Source: UBA2199 sp964628035
GTDB lineage: Bacteria; Acidobacteriota; Aminicenantia; UBA2199
DNA length: 64,000 nucleotides
Direction of reading: 5' to 3'
NCBI GenBank assembly: GCA_964628035.1
Contig: CAZVPI010000002.1
Span: 149,446-213,445, forward strand
A program made the translations under genes and the position numbers. Shown one piece after another: positions 16,609 to 28,223 of the stretch; positions within the stretch are counted from its first letter, which is position 1, and every line of letters starts with the position of its first letter. A model generated the notes under the pieces. That model was not told the DNA's origin, searched no databases, and saw only the letters and a program-made list of their open reading frames with translations.

Positions 16609-17757
16609 ATGAAGTGGATGGATGCGTGCGCCCGGGCGGTTCGCTCGTGGGGAGGCGGGCCGGACGGACCGGTGAAGCGGGTCGAGGCCGTCGACCTGTT
16701 CCGTTTCGTGGTTCTTTTCTTCATGATCCAGGGGCACCTCTTCCGCGCCTACCTGCTGCCCGTCGTCCGCCGCCAGCCCTGGTTCCAGACGCACGAGCTG
16801 CTGCACGGTTTCGTCGCCCCGGGCTTCCTGTTCGCCGCCGGCTTCGCCGCCTTCCTCTCCTTCCACAACAAGCGCGAGCATTATCTGCGACTCGACGGCG
16901 CCTTCCTGCGACGCCTGCGCCGCATCCTCTTCGTCATCGCCCTCGGCTACTGGATCCACCTGCCCTTCTTGTCCCTGCGCAAGACCCTGGCCGCCGTCGC
17001 CGCCGGCCGCCCGGGCCGTTTCCTGGAGTCCGACATCCTGCAGTGCATCGGCCTGGGGCTGCTGCTGTTCACGTTGCTGGCGGCGCTGCTGAAGAGCGAG
17101 CCGGCGGTGCTCCTGGCCGCCGCCCTGGCCGGAGCCCTGTTTTTCCTCCTGCCCGAGACGGTCAAGGACGTGCGCCTGCACCCGGCCCTCGATCCCTACC
17201 TGGACTACCGCCTCTCGCTGTTCCCGCTGTTCCCCTGGCTGGGCTACCTCTGCGGCGGCGTCGTGGCCGCCGGGCTGTACGCGCGGATGAGGCACGAGCG
17301 TTTCTTCCAAGTCCTGCTGGCCGCCGGCCTGCTGTTCTTCCCCTGGATGTTACTCTGGTCGCACGCCGAGATCAGCCGCCCCGAGCTCAGCCTGCGCGGC
17401 AACCTCAACAAGGCCGGCGGCATCCTGCTGCTGCTGTGCCTTTGCGAGTGGCTGCTGCGCCGCGGCGGCCGCTTCCTGGACCTGCTCAGGAAGGCGGGCA
17501 ACGAGTCGCTTTTCGTCTACGTCCTGCACCTGTTCGTCATCTTCGGCTCGGTCTTCGGCCGGGGCCTGAAGCGGCAGTTCCAGGACGCCCTCGACGTCCC
17601 CGAAGCGCTGGGGCTCTTCCTGGCCGTGCAGCTGGCGGTGTTCGCCCTGGCCCTGCTCTACGGGCATGTCAAGCAGCGGCATCCCCGCGTGTGGCGCTGG
17701 GGGTTCATGCTCTTTTGGGCCGCGTTCCTGCTGGTGTTCGCCCTGCGCCCCCATTGA
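16609..17757 (+). CDS. Membrane acetyltransferase-like protein (DUF1624 / HGSNAT-like)
   Basis: 382 residues with roughly 8-9 hydrophobic helices. The first helix carries EAVDLFRFVVLFFMIQGHLFR, with R-x-x-DxxR-like and a His at the membrane edge as in heparan-alpha-glucosaminide N-acetyltransferase catalytic domains. Such proteins move acetyl groups across the membrane onto sugars. ATG 16609 has GAGGAG five bases before it; the frame is open to 16468 but without support. It is divergent from the MacAB-like operon. A role in glycan acetylation is inference. Confidence 0.65.
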   Translation: MKWMDACARAVRSWGGGPDGPVKRVEAVDLFRFVVLFFMIQGHLFRAYLLPVVRRQPWFQTHELLHGFVAPGFLFAAGFAAFLSFHNKREHYLRLDGAFLRRLRRILFVIALGYWIHLPFLSLRKTLAAVAAGRPGRFLESDILQCIGLGLLLFTLLAALLKSEPAVLLAAALAGALFFLLPETVKDVRLHPALDPYLDYRLSLFPLFPWLGYLCGGVVAAGLYARMRHERFFQVLLAAGLLFFPWMLLWSHAEISRPELSLRGNLNKAGGILLLLCLCEWLLRRGGRFLDLLRKAGNESLFVYVLHLFVIFGSVFGRGLKRQFQDALDVPEALGLFLAVQLAVFALALLYGHVKQRHPRVWRWGFMLFWAAFLLVFALRPH

Positions 17758-17795
17758 GCCCTGCCCGTACGCTTTTCTTTCCCCGGCCGTGATGA

Positions 17796-17801
17796 TATAA
17801 T
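17796..17801 (+). promoter_or_regulatory. -10 box ahead of the small ORF and DUF362 gene
   Basis: TATAAT in GATGATATAATGG. It lies 21 bases upstream of a small ORF with a strong Shine-Dalgarno site. No clear -35. Confidence 0.45.
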
Positions 17802-17822
17802 GGAGGCTCCCTTGGAGGTGTG

Positions 17823-17924
17823 ATGCAGAAGGCCCGGCCCGGGTTCCCCGCACAGAGCGCCGACGGAGCGGCATCCGGCGCGCGGATCGTAACCTCCGGG
17901 CTGCACGGGCGCGGCCGGCATTGA
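17823..17924 (+). CDS. Possible 33-residue small protein or leader peptide
   Basis: ATG at 17823 with TTGGAGG four to five bases upstream, TGA at 17922. The product (MQKARPGFPAQSADG...) is Gly/Ala/Arg-rich with no recognisable domain. It lies directly after a TATAAT box and 25 bases before the DUF362 gene, which has no good Shine-Dalgarno site of its own. The gap may therefore hold a translated leader; conservation in relatives would be needed to prove it. Confidence 0.3.
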   Translation: MQKARPGFPAQSADGAASGARIVTSGLHGRGRH

Positions 17925-17949
17925 AGCCGGGGCCTGCGGCGGCAACCGT

Positions 17950-18963
17950 ATGAAGCGCAAAGAGATCGTCCTGATCAAGGAAACCAAGCAGAACGAGTTC
18001 GTGCCCAAGATCATGGACCACATCGCCCCTTTCCTGTCGCTGCGCGCCGGCGACCGCGTGGCCATCAAGATCAACCTGTCGGGGGCCAAGGAGATCTACG
18101 CCAACACCCACTACGAGACCGTGGAGTCGCTCATCCACACCCTGCGCGAGCGCTTCGACGCCGGCCCCATCTCGGTCGTCGAGGGCTCCGACGGCGCCTT
18201 CTTCTCGGCCAAGACCACCTGGGACATCTTTTACAAGTTCAAATACAAGGAAGTCGAGATGCTGGGGGCACGGCTCTGCAACCTGGACGAGCTGCCCCAC
18301 GACGAGACCCTGGAGATCGAGACCGTCAGCGGGCCGCAGTCGGTGCAGTTCTGCCGTTATCCCGCCGACTACCTGATCTCGGTGGTGCCGCCCAAGACCC
18401 ACAACATCTTTCCCGTCTCGCTATCCGTCCCCAACCTGGTCGGCTTCGTCAAGCCCGAGCAGCGGGTGCTGATGTTCGGCGCCTCGGCCCAGGAGATGAA
18501 GCGCATCAACTTCTCCCAGAGCGAGAGATACTTCCAGCTGGTGCGCTGCGCCAACCGCAATTTCGTCGCCCTGCTGAAGCAGATCCGGCCCTCGCTGGTG
18601 CTCATCGACGGCCTCTACGGCATGGAGGGCAAGGGCCCGATCAAGGGCAGCCCGGTGTTCCACGGCTTCGCCGTCGCCTCGGAGGACGCCGTGGCCGCCG
18701 ACGCGCTGGCCACCCATGTGATGGGTTTCAGCCCCGACGACGTTCCCTACCTCGAGTTGGCCTACCAGGCCGGGCTGGGCAACAACCGCTGGCAGAACGT
18801 CATCGGCATCGACCCGCAGACGGTGAAGTTCCCCTATCGGCCCCACCCCCTCTTCCAGCGCCAGCGCAAGTATCGCGAGCGGCTGCGCGCCGCCGGCACA
18901 GGCGAGGCGGAGACGGCCCCACCACCGGAAGCCCATGAAGGAAGCCCTGAGACGAAAGCTTAG
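17950..18963 (+). CDS. DUF362 domain protein
   Basis: 337 residues. The DUF362 pattern is visible: RVAIKINLSGAKE (~37-49), SVVEGSDGAF, DYLISVVPPKTHNIFPVSLSVPNLVGFV (around 140-167), LIDGLYGMEGKGPIKGSP (~219-236) and VAADALATHVMG (~250-261). It lacks the ferredoxin domain found in many members. The function is not established; members often bind metal or cofactor. It overlaps larB by 29 bases, so the two should be co-translated and may share a cofactor pathway (inference). Confidence 0.82.
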   Translation: MKRKEIVLIKETKQNEFVPKIMDHIAPFLSLRAGDRVAIKINLSGAKEIYANTHYETVESLIHTLRERFDAGPISVVEGSDGAFFSAKTTWDIFYKFKYKEVEMLGARLCNLDELPHDETLEIETVSGPQSVQFCRYPADYLISVVPPKTHNIFPVSLSVPNLVGFVKPEQRVLMFGASAQEMKRINFSQSERYFQLVRCANRNFVALLKQIRPSLVLIDGLYGMEGKGPIKGSPVFHGFAVASEDAVAADALATHVMGFSPDDVPYLELAYQAGLGNNRWQNVIGIDPQTVKFPYRPHPLFQRQRKYRERLRAAGTGEAETAPPPEAHEGSPETKA

Positions 18964-19696
18964 GGCGCTGCGGCGCGGCGAGCTCTCCGAGGGAGATCTT
19001 CTGGCCTTTCTGGGCAATCTGCCCTTCAGCGCCGAGGGCCGCATCAAACTCGACTTCCATCGCCGCCTGCGCCGCGGCGTCCCGGAGGTCGTGTTCGGCG
19101 CCGGCAAGAGCCTGGCCCAGCTGCGGCGCATCGTGGCCAAGTTCGCCGAGGTGGGGGAGGACCTGCTCGTCACCCGCCTCGAGCCGGAGCGCTTCCAGGC
19201 GCTGCGCCCGGAATTCCCCTTCCTGCGCTATCATCCCGCCGCCGGCATCGCCGCCTCAGGCCCCTGGCCCAAGCCCAGCCGCCGCGGCCGGGTCCTGGTC
19301 CTCTCGGCGGGCGCCTCGGACGAGAGGGTCGCCGAGGAGGCCTACGTGTCCTCCCGCCACCTGGGGAATCCCACCGACCGGGAATACGATGTCGGCATCG
19401 CCTGCCTGGCCCGGGTCCTGAGCCTTCGTCCGCGCCTCGACCGGGCCGCGGTGATCATCGCCGTGGCGGGCATGGAGGGGGCGCTGCCCTCGGTCGTGGC
19501 CGGGCTCACCGCCACCCCCGTCATCGCCGTTCCCACCTCGGTGGGCTACGGCGCCCATTTCGGCGGCCTGTCGGCCCTGCTGGCGATGCTCAACTCCTGC
19601 GCCGGCGGCATTTCGGTGGTCAACATCGACAACGGCTTCGGAGCCGCCTACCAGGCCACCCTGATCAACCGCAAGATCTGCGGATCGCGACGATAA
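18935..19696 (+). CDS. larB: Nickel-pincer cofactor biosynthesis carboxylase LarB
   Basis: 253 residues. LarB carboxylates and hydrolyses nicotinic acid adenine dinucleotide on the way to the nickel-pincer nucleotide of lactate racemase-type enzymes. The C-terminal half is PurE-like: VLVLSAGASDERVAEEA, VIIAVAGMEGALPSVVAGL and VIAVPTSVGYGAHFGGLSALL (about 112-220), and the family ending NIDNGFGAAYQA is present. GGAA precedes the ATG. LarC and LarE are not in the window, so the cofactor user is not visible. Its 3' end overlaps the opposing Mut7-C gene by 32 bases. Confidence 0.92.
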   Translation: MKEALRRKLRALRRGELSEGDLLAFLGNLPFSAEGRIKLDFHRRLRRGVPEVVFGAGKSLAQLRRIVAKFAEVGEDLLVTRLEPERFQALRPEFPFLRYHPAAGIAASGPWPKPSRRGRVLVLSAGASDERVAEEAYVSSRHLGNPTDREYDVGIACLARVLSLRPRLDRAAVIIAVAGMEGALPSVVAGLTATPVIAVPTSVGYGAHFGGLSALLAMLNSCAGGISVVNIDNGFGAAYQATLINRKICGSRR

Positions 19697-20135
19697 GCCG
19701 GGAGATGCCGGCGGCGTGGGTGCCGGGCCAGTAGATCTTCCGGCACAGGCGGCAGCGTTGGAACGATACCTGGGTGGCGAACACGTAGGGCGGCACCCGC
19801 CCAGCGACCTCCTCCCTGCCGACGGTGTCCAGCCTGCCGTTGCAGAGGGAGCAGCGGGACGGCAGGGGAAAGCGGGCGAGGGCGAACGCCGCGGCGATCT
19901 CCTGCAGCTGCCGGCGCGGCCCGACGGCCGAGACGCAATGGCTGGTTCCCGGTGGCATCGACGCGTGCAGCGCCCCGTCCTTGGTCAACAGGACGCGGTG
20001 TTCTCCCAGGCACAATTCCCTCAGATCTTCATCCTCGGCCTTGTTGTCGTAGTAGGTGTCGAAGCCCAGCAGGCGCAGCCAGCGGGCGGTCCGCCCCAGC
20101 ATCACGTCGCAGGCGAAGCGCGGCGGAAGGATCAT
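19665..20135 (-). CDS. Mut7-C (PIN-like RNase) domain protein
   Basis: 156 residues. It shows the prokaryotic Mut7-C layout: N-terminal PIN-like acidic segment (FACDVMLGRTARWLRLLGFD, ~7-26; ED-ED-L at ~34-38; LLTKDG ~49-54) then a zinc ribbon with CSLC (~94-97) and CRLC (~127-130) followed by KIYWPGTH. Predicted ribonuclease of unknown target. Tail-to-tail overlap with larB. Confidence 0.85.
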   Translation of the reverse strand: MILPPRFACDVMLGRTARWLRLLGFDTYYDNKAEDEDLRELCLGEHRVLLTKDGALHASMPPGTSHCVSAVGPRRQLQEIAAAFALARFPLPSRCSLCNGRLDTVGREEVAGRVPPYVFATQVSFQRCRLCRKIYWPGTHAAGISRLIVAIRRSCG

Positions 20136-20144
20136 GAAGATACG

Positions 20145-20406
20145 GCCCTTGGCGCACGGCGCACGGCTGACGGCGGACGGTCAGAGAAGGTCAATCTCTC
20201 GGTGGTAGTGTTGGTGTTAGCAAAGGCCATGGGAGCGCTTCTGCCAATGATTCCCGGATCGGGGCCTTCGATCGGAGGGGGAAGGGCCTGCCTATTGCCG
20301 CTTCTCGTCACTTGACACTCCCCCTCGAAAGGGGCCTTCAGGGGCGTCACTACCGATCGCCTTCCTTGCCATTGCCGTACGCCGCAAGCCCTACGCCGTA
20401 AGCCAA
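20145..20406. repeat. Intergenic inverted-arm repeat, locus d
   Basis: Left arm 20148-20181 has units GGCGCACGGCGCACGG and CTGACGGCGGACGG; right arm 20366-20406 has CCGTACGCCGCAAGCC and CTACGCCGTAAGCC. The 20-base core at 20209-20228 matches 17 of 20 bases with the core at 6855-6874. It fills the 281-base gap between Mut7-C and the AAA ATPase gene; no gene or promoter stands out in it. Confidence 0.55.
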
Positions 20407-20416
20407 GTTCGTTTTT

Positions 20417-21904
20417 TTAATATTCCTTGTCGCTGCTGGCGCGGACGGCGCGGTTGTGGGCCCAGCTGCGCACCTTCTTGATCTGCTCCTCCATGGTCGT
20501 GGCCAGGGGCACCGAGGAGCCGAAAATGACGAACAGGTCGTCCTCCTTGAGCTTGCGGTTTTCGGCGAAGGCCTCGTACATGCCGGAGATGATCACCTGC
20601 TCGATCTCCGATCCCGACCAGTTCTTGGTGATCTGGGCCAGTTGCGGGATGTTGAAGTCGCCCAGGTCGTTGCCGCGCTTGCTTAGGTGGATCTTGAAGA
20701 TCTCCTCGCGCTCGCGGCGGGTGGGCAGGTCGATGAAAAAAATCTGGTCGAAGCGGCCGCGACGCAGGAGCTCGGCGGGCAGCAGGTCGATGCGGTTGGC
20801 GGTGGCGGCGATGAAGATCTCCGACGTGTGTTCCTGCATCCAGGTCAGGAAGTAGCCGAGGATGCGTGAGGAGGAGCTGTCCGTGGTCTTGTCGCTGATG
20901 CCGCTCTCGATCTCGTCGATCCAGAGGATGGCCGGGGCCACCGAGTCCATGGTCTTCAGCGAGCGGGCGAAGACGTCCTCGGGGGGGCCGGCGATGCCCG
21001 AATAGACCAGGTTCATGTCCATGCGGAACAGGGGCAGGTTCCACAGCGTGGCGATGATCTTGGAGGCCAGGCTCTTGCCGCAGCCGGTCACGCCCATGGT
21101 CAGGATGCCCTTGGGCCTGTCGAGGCCGAACTCGCGCGCCTCCTTGGAGAAGGCCTTCTTTCTCTTCAGCAGCCAGTCCTTCAGGCGGTCCAGCCCGCCC
21201 ATGTCGTCCAGGGTGAGAACGGGGTTGAAATACTCGAGCACGTTCTCCTTCAGGATCAGCTGCTTCTTCTCGTAATGGATCTTGTCGATCAGGCCGATGT
21301 GGATGCTGGCCTGCCCCTGGAAGGCCTTCATGTAGGCCTTGGTGGCCTCGTCGAGGGTCAGCCCCTGGACGGCGGTCACAAAACTCCTCTTCTCCTCGTC
21401 GCTGAGCTGCAGGCGCGACCCGGCCTTGGCCAGCGACTCCAGGAAGCGGGCGAACAGCGCCGCCAGCTCCTCGTAGTCGGGGAGCTCGAAGTGGACGACG
21501 TCGACCTCTTTCTTCAGGCTCGCCGGCAGCGAGTCGTCCGGGGACAGCAGGAAGAGAAACCTGCGGCTGCTCTTGAACTGCAGATAGCACTCGCGCACCT
21601 GGCGCACCAGGTCCGGGGAGTCGCGCAGGCGCGGGGTCAGGTCCTTGAAGACGAAGAACGCCGGCTCGCGCAAGCCCAGCGCCGCGTCCAGGGCGCGGCC
21701 CGGGGCGAGGCTGTCGACCAACGGCGCGTCACCCTGGCTGAGCCCGTTGCGGCTGTCCCAGGAGTAATAATTCTGGTTCTTGAGCGTCTGCTGGCAGAGC
21801 TTCCTGAGGAAACCCTCCACGCGCTTCTCCTCGAAGGAGACGATCTGCACGATGGGCTGGCCGGCGAGCAGGGAATCCTTTATGCGGTTGACGGAGGGGT
21901 TCAT
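20417..21904 (-). CDS. Ycf46-like AAA+ ATPase
   Basis: 495 residues from the ATG at 21904, which overlaps the upstream stop by 4 bases (ATGA). The N-terminal half (~10-230) begins PIVQIVSFEEKRVEGFLRKL, resembling the Ycf46 family of cyanobacteria and plastids. The AAA+ module has Walker A GVTGCGKS (~268-275), Walker B ILWIDEIE (~324-331), sensor 1 AATANRIDLLP (~367-377) and arginine finger ELLRRGRFD. The role of Ycf46-type ATPases is poorly known. It is coupled to a peptide-binding lipoprotein gene. Confidence 0.82.
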   Translation of the reverse strand: MNPSVNRIKDSLLAGQPIVQIVSFEEKRVEGFLRKLCQQTLKNQNYYSWDSRNGLSQGDAPLVDSLAPGRALDAALGLREPAFFVFKDLTPRLRDSPDLVRQVRECYLQFKSSRRFLFLLSPDDSLPASLKKEVDVVHFELPDYEELAALFARFLESLAKAGSRLQLSDEEKRSFVTAVQGLTLDEATKAYMKAFQGQASIHIGLIDKIHYEKKQLILKENVLEYFNPVLTLDDMGGLDRLKDWLLKRKKAFSKEAREFGLDRPKGILTMGVTGCGKSLASKIIATLWNLPLFRMDMNLVYSGIAGPPEDVFARSLKTMDSVAPAILWIDEIESGISDKTTDSSSSRILGYFLTWMQEHTSEIFIAATANRIDLLPAELLRRGRFDQIFFIDLPTRREREEIFKIHLSKRGNDLGDFNIPQLAQITKNWSGSEIEQVIISGMYEAFAENRKLKEDDLFVIFGSSVPLATTMEEQIKKVRSWAHNRAVRASSDKEY

Positions 21905-23478
21905 TCGGTGACCTCCAGGCGGGCCAGGTCGGCGACCTCGCCGTACTTGAACGTGATGGGGCTGACGTTCCGGCGCCGGGCGATGAAGTTGGAGTAGTAG
22001 TAAAGCGGCACGTACAGGGCCTCGCGCTCCAGTTCTTCTCCGATCTCGGCCAGGAGCCGCGTCTCGGCCAGGGTGCCCAGGCTGGGCAGGGACTCGATCC
22101 TGGACTGCAGCCCGGGCAGGACGAAGCGGCGGCAATTGTAATACCCGTTCGGCTCCACCAGGTGCGAAAGGAAATGGAAGGCGGCGGGGTAGTCGGGAAT
22201 GCCGCCCATGATGACGGCTCCGCCGGTCTCGTAGATGCCGCGCGTGAAGTATTGGTACTGGTCGTCCATGACGGTGACGCGGACGTCGAAGCCGAAACGC
22301 GCCAGCCGGCGGCGGATGAATTCCCCCACCTGGCCGCGACTGTCCTTGGCCACGGTGAGCAGGGAGAAGGGGATGGGGCCCGGAGGCAGCTCGGCGCGGA
22401 GCGCGGCGGCCCGTGAGGTGTCGAGGCGATAGTAGGGATTATGTCCCAAAAGCCCGAACGGCATCATGGAGTGGGCGGGCAGGGCCCTGTTCTGGAAGAC
22501 CACGCGCACCAGCTCTTCCCGGTCGATGGCGGCGGAGATGAGCTGCCGCACCCGGCGCTGCCGCAGCCACTCGTTCTCTTCCGGGTTGAGCACCAGGAAG
22601 TTCAGGATGCTGGGCGAGGAGTTGCTGAGCGTGAGGCCGGAGCTTTCGGGCAGGCGCAGCATCTCACTGTCGGAGATGAACACCAGGTCGAAGGTGCCGG
22701 CCTCGTCCTCGCTGATGGAGATGTTGCTGGCGAAAAACTCGATGGCCGAGACGTTGCCGGCGGCGGCGAAGTACTCGCGGTTCCGCTCCAGGCGGATGAC
22801 GTGGTAGCTGCGCCCGCCGAGCGAGCGCCTCCCGCTGCCGGCGAAGCGGAAGGGGCCGGTCCCCAGCGGCCGCGCGCGGAACGCCTCCTCGCCGGCGCCG
22901 GCGAAGCCGGCCGGCAGGATCGCCGTGTACTCGGCGGCCAGGAAGGGCAGGAAGAACTTGAACTCGGAGTTGAGGCGCACCTCCAGCGTGTGCTCGTTCA
23001 GGGCGCGCAGGCCGCGCACATGGGGGGCGCGCCCGGCCAGGAAGTCCCGCCAGCCCTCGATGTAGCGGATCTCGGCGAACTGGCCCTGCGTCTTGGCGAT
23101 CAGGTTCTCCAGGGTGAAGCGCACGTCGTCGGCGGTGAAGGGGCGACCGTCGTGAAAGCGGACGCCGCGGCGCAGGTGGAACGTATAGGCGCGGTGATCG
23201 GGGGATACGTCCCAGCGTTCGGCCAGTTCCGGGGAGAGGCTGCCCCTGTGGTCGGCGTAGACCAGGTTGCTGAAGACGGCGTCGCTGAGCTGGCCGTCGA
23301 CGTAGTAGAATCCCTCGTGGGGCAGCAGCGATCGGGGCTGGGGAACGATGATCGCCGTCAGCGTCGTCCGCGCCGGCTTCGGCCCGGTGCCGCGGTCATG
23401 GGCCGGTTCGCTCCGGTCGCAGCCCGCCAGCAGGGTCAGGGCCAGCAGCGGAAGGACGAGCTTGCACCCGGGGCCCAT
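21901..23478 (-). CDS. Peptide/solute-binding lipoprotein (SBP family 5)
   Basis: 525 residues. A lipoprotein signal peptide ends at LLAGC (Cys19). The body is an OppA/DppA-type binding protein: LSPELAERWDVSPDHRAYTF, LRRGVRFHDGRPFTADDVRFTLE (in parts, ~75-120) and the C-terminal SLLTVAKDS...VGEFIRRRLARFGFDV segment. Usually such proteins deliver oligopeptides to an ABC importer, but no permease or ATPase of that class is near, and it is coupled instead to a Ycf46-like ATPase and a lipid kinase. Alternative: a stand-alone sensor or chaperone-like binder. Confidence 0.88.
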   Translation of the reverse strand: MGPGCKLVLPLLALTLLAGCDRSEPAHDRGTGPKPARTTLTAIIVPQPRSLLPHEGFYYVDGQLSDAVFSNLVYADHRGSLSPELAERWDVSPDHRAYTFHLRRGVRFHDGRPFTADDVRFTLENLIAKTQGQFAEIRYIEGWRDFLAGRAPHVRGLRALNEHTLEVRLNSEFKFFLPFLAAEYTAILPAGFAGAGEEAFRARPLGTGPFRFAGSGRRSLGGRSYHVIRLERNREYFAAAGNVSAIEFFASNISISEDEAGTFDLVFISDSEMLRLPESSGLTLSNSSPSILNFLVLNPEENEWLRQRRVRQLISAAIDREELVRVVFQNRALPAHSMMPFGLLGHNPYYRLDTSRAAALRAELPPGPIPFSLLTVAKDSRGQVGEFIRRRLARFGFDVRVTVMDDQYQYFTRGIYETGGAVIMGGIPDYPAAFHFLSHLVEPNGYYNCRRFVLPGLQSRIESLPSLGTLAETRLLAEIGEELEREALYVPLYYYSNFIARRRNVSPITFKYGEVADLARLEVTE

Positions 23479-23484
23479 GCCGCC

Positions 23485-24408
23485 TCAGACCCGGAAATTC
23501 AGGGCCTTCTCAATGACCGCGAACTCGGCGGGCAGCGTCTCCCCCAGTTCGCCGTCGTACTCGATGCCGACCTCGTCGTCCGATTCCACGCGGATGGACC
23601 TGGCCCTCAGGATGCGCACCTTGGGATTGCTTTCGATGGCGCCTGAATAGAGGAGGCGCGAATTGGCCAGGACCTCCAGCCGTTTCATCGGCTCGATCAG
23701 GACCAGGTCGAACCAGCCGTCGTCGGGCTCGGCCCGGGGGGCGATGACCATGCCGCCGCCGAAGATGCGGCCGTTGGCCACGGCGCCGATCAGGTACTCG
23801 CCCTCGAGCGGCGGGCCGCCGTCGATGGCCAGGCGGACCTTCTTGCTGCGGTAGCTCAGGATGGTCGACAGCAGGCCGCGGTAGTAGGTGAGGGCGCCGC
23901 GGCGTTGGCCGCCGCCTGCGGCGATGCGGCGGATGACCTCGGCTCCCAGGCCGAAATCGGCGACGTTGATGAAATAGCGGGTGAGCGGGCCGGAATCCGA
24001 GAAGAAGGTGATGCGGCCGATGTCGATGCGGCGGCTGGGGGAGTTCTTGATGCGGGCCGCCGACCTCTCGAAGTCGCCGGGAACTTTCATGAAGCGGATG
24101 AAGTCGGAGCCGGTGCCGGAGGGGATGATGCCCACCGCGGCGTCCTCGTTGATGGCGCGGCCCGAGCGGGCATGGAAGAAGCCGTTGCTGATCTCGTTCA
24201 GCGTGCCGTCGCCGCCGACGCCGATGAGCAGGTCGAAGCCCTCGCCCAGGAGCTGGCGGGCCATGTCGGTCGCCTGCAGCGGCTTCTCGGTGAACGTGAA
24301 CTTGAATTCGCGGAAATGGGCGCGGATGGCCTCGCGGATCGCGGCCCAGCGCCGGCCGGTGCGGCCGTGGGCCGAGAAGGGGTTGACGATGACGTGGACC
24401 TTATTCAT
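23485..24408 (-). CDS. Diacylglycerol kinase-family lipid kinase (YegS/DgkB-like)
   Basis: 307 residues. The nucleotide-binding GVGGDGTLNEISNGF motif is at ~63-77, the N-terminal VIVNPFSAHGRTG at ~6-18, and the family's GTGSDFIR loop at ~97-104. It phosphorylates diacylglycerol, ceramide or a related lipid at the inner membrane. It overlaps the upstream membrane-protein gene by 8 bases. Confidence 0.9.
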   Translation of the reverse strand: MNKVHVIVNPFSAHGRTGRRWAAIREAIRAHFREFKFTFTEKPLQATDMARQLLGEGFDLLIGVGGDGTLNEISNGFFHARSGRAINEDAAVGIIPSGTGSDFIRFMKVPGDFERSAARIKNSPSRRIDIGRITFFSDSGPLTRYFINVADFGLGAEVIRRIAAGGGQRRGALTYYRGLLSTILSYRSKKVRLAIDGGPPLEGEYLIGAVANGRIFGGGMVIAPRAEPDDGWFDLVLIEPMKRLEVLANSRLLYSGAIESNPKVRILRARSIRVESDDEVGIEYDGELGETLPAEFAVIEKALNFRV

Positions 24409-24892
24409 GGTCGGCGGACGGCGCCGGGCGCAGCAGGCGCCTGGCGGCCAGGCCGGCCAGGCCGCCGGCCAGGATGGCCAGGAGCAGAAAAACGCCGATG
24501 GCCAGGGCCATCATGGTCTTGAACGGACCGGCGGCCAGCGCGTCGGCCCCCTCGGCGGCCAAGAACGGCGCCATGGCGCGCGCCGACTCCAGGGCGCGCT
24601 CGAACCTCTCCTCGTTCATGCCCACCAGGGTGACGACGCCGAGCAGGGCGAACAGCCCTCCGCCGACCAGCCCGCTCAAGGCTCCGGCAAGGAGCGCGTC
24701 GCCGGGCCGCAGGCCCGGGTTGGCGCGGAGCAGCAGGTGGAGGGTCAGGCCGGCGCCGAGCACGATCCAGAGCATGAAAAAGAGGTTGAGCAAATTCAAC
24801 CCGGGCAAGATCGACAGGATGCCCGCGGCGCCGCCGCCGAGAAGCACGCTTCGGCCCAGCCCAACGAGCGCTGCGGGGGGACGTTCCGGCAA
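24401..24892 (-). CDS. Small polytopic membrane protein, unknown
   Basis: 163 residues with about four hydrophobic segments (~10-32, ~36-53, ~64-90, ~125-152), Gly/Leu/Ala-rich. No family recognised. The frame's first start is TTG at 24892, 9 bases after the lytic transglycosylase stop, with no strong Shine-Dalgarno site, so the true start is uncertain. Overlap with the lipid kinase suggests a membrane-lipid context (inference). Confidence 0.6.
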   Translation of the reverse strand: MPERPPAALVGLGRSVLLGGGAAGILSILPGLNLLNLFFMLWIVLGAGLTLHLLLRANPGLRPGDALLAGALSGLVGGGLFALLGVVTLVGMNEERFERALESARAMAPFLAAEGADALAAGPFKTMMALAIGVFLLLAILAGGLAGLAARRLLRPAPSADHE

Positions 24893-24901
24893 CGGCTTAC
24901 C

Positions 24902-25571
24902 CTATTGGATCACTTCGAAGCTGCCGCTGAACTCGGAAGGCAGCGTGTCGGTGATGATGGTCTTGCCGCCGGGGGTGGTGACCTTGTAGATCCGGGTCCG
25001 CGGGCGCGTCGCGGCGGCGGAGGGCGCGCTCAAGCCCATCATGGACAGGACCCGGCGGACATAGTTCTGGGTTTCGCGGTAGGGCGGCACGCCGCCGTAC
25101 TTGCTGACAGCCTCTTCGCCGGCATTGTAGGCGGCCAGGGTCAGGGGCAGGTTGCCGCTGTATTTCTCATACAGGTGTTTCAGGTGGCGCACGCCCGCCT
25201 CGATGTTCTCGTGGGCGTTGTAGCGGTTGATCACGCCGTATTGGCGGGCGGTGTCGCGCATCAGCTGCATGATGCCCACGGCGCCCTTGGGCGACACGGC
25301 CAGGGGGTTGAAGCTCGATTCGGCGCGGGCCACGGCGATCACCAGGTCCTGGCGCAGGTCGTGCTTGCGGCTCAGGGTCTCGATCTTTTCCCGGTAATGC
25401 AGGGGAACGGAATGGGAACGCGGGGCGGGGAGGACGCTGACCCCCTCGCGGTCGACGGCGGAGCGGTCCAGGGTGTTGCTGAGCTGGATGCGGCCGTTCT
25501 TGTCCTGGCGCACGACCAGCGCGGCGGACAGGAGGCCGCCGGCCAGCCAGACGCTGCAGAACACGGCGAGG

Positions 25572-25582
<11 letters not shown>
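24902..25582 (-). CDS. Lytic transglycosylase (SLT domain)
   Basis: 226 residues with a signal peptide (~1-20). Residues ~60-190 form an SLT fold: catalytic Glu in ARAESSFNP (~93-101), GAVGIMQLM (~107-115), AAYNAGEEAV (~157-166) and YRETQNYVRRV (~176-186). A DUF4124-like lead (KNGRIQLSNTLD) precedes it and a similar beta-hairpin (YKVTTPGGKTIITDTLP) follows. It cuts peptidoglycan glycan strands. Its first 11 bases overlap the 3' end of alaS. Confidence 0.92.
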
Positions 25583-28219
<2,637 letters not shown>

Positions 28220-28223
<4 letters not shown>

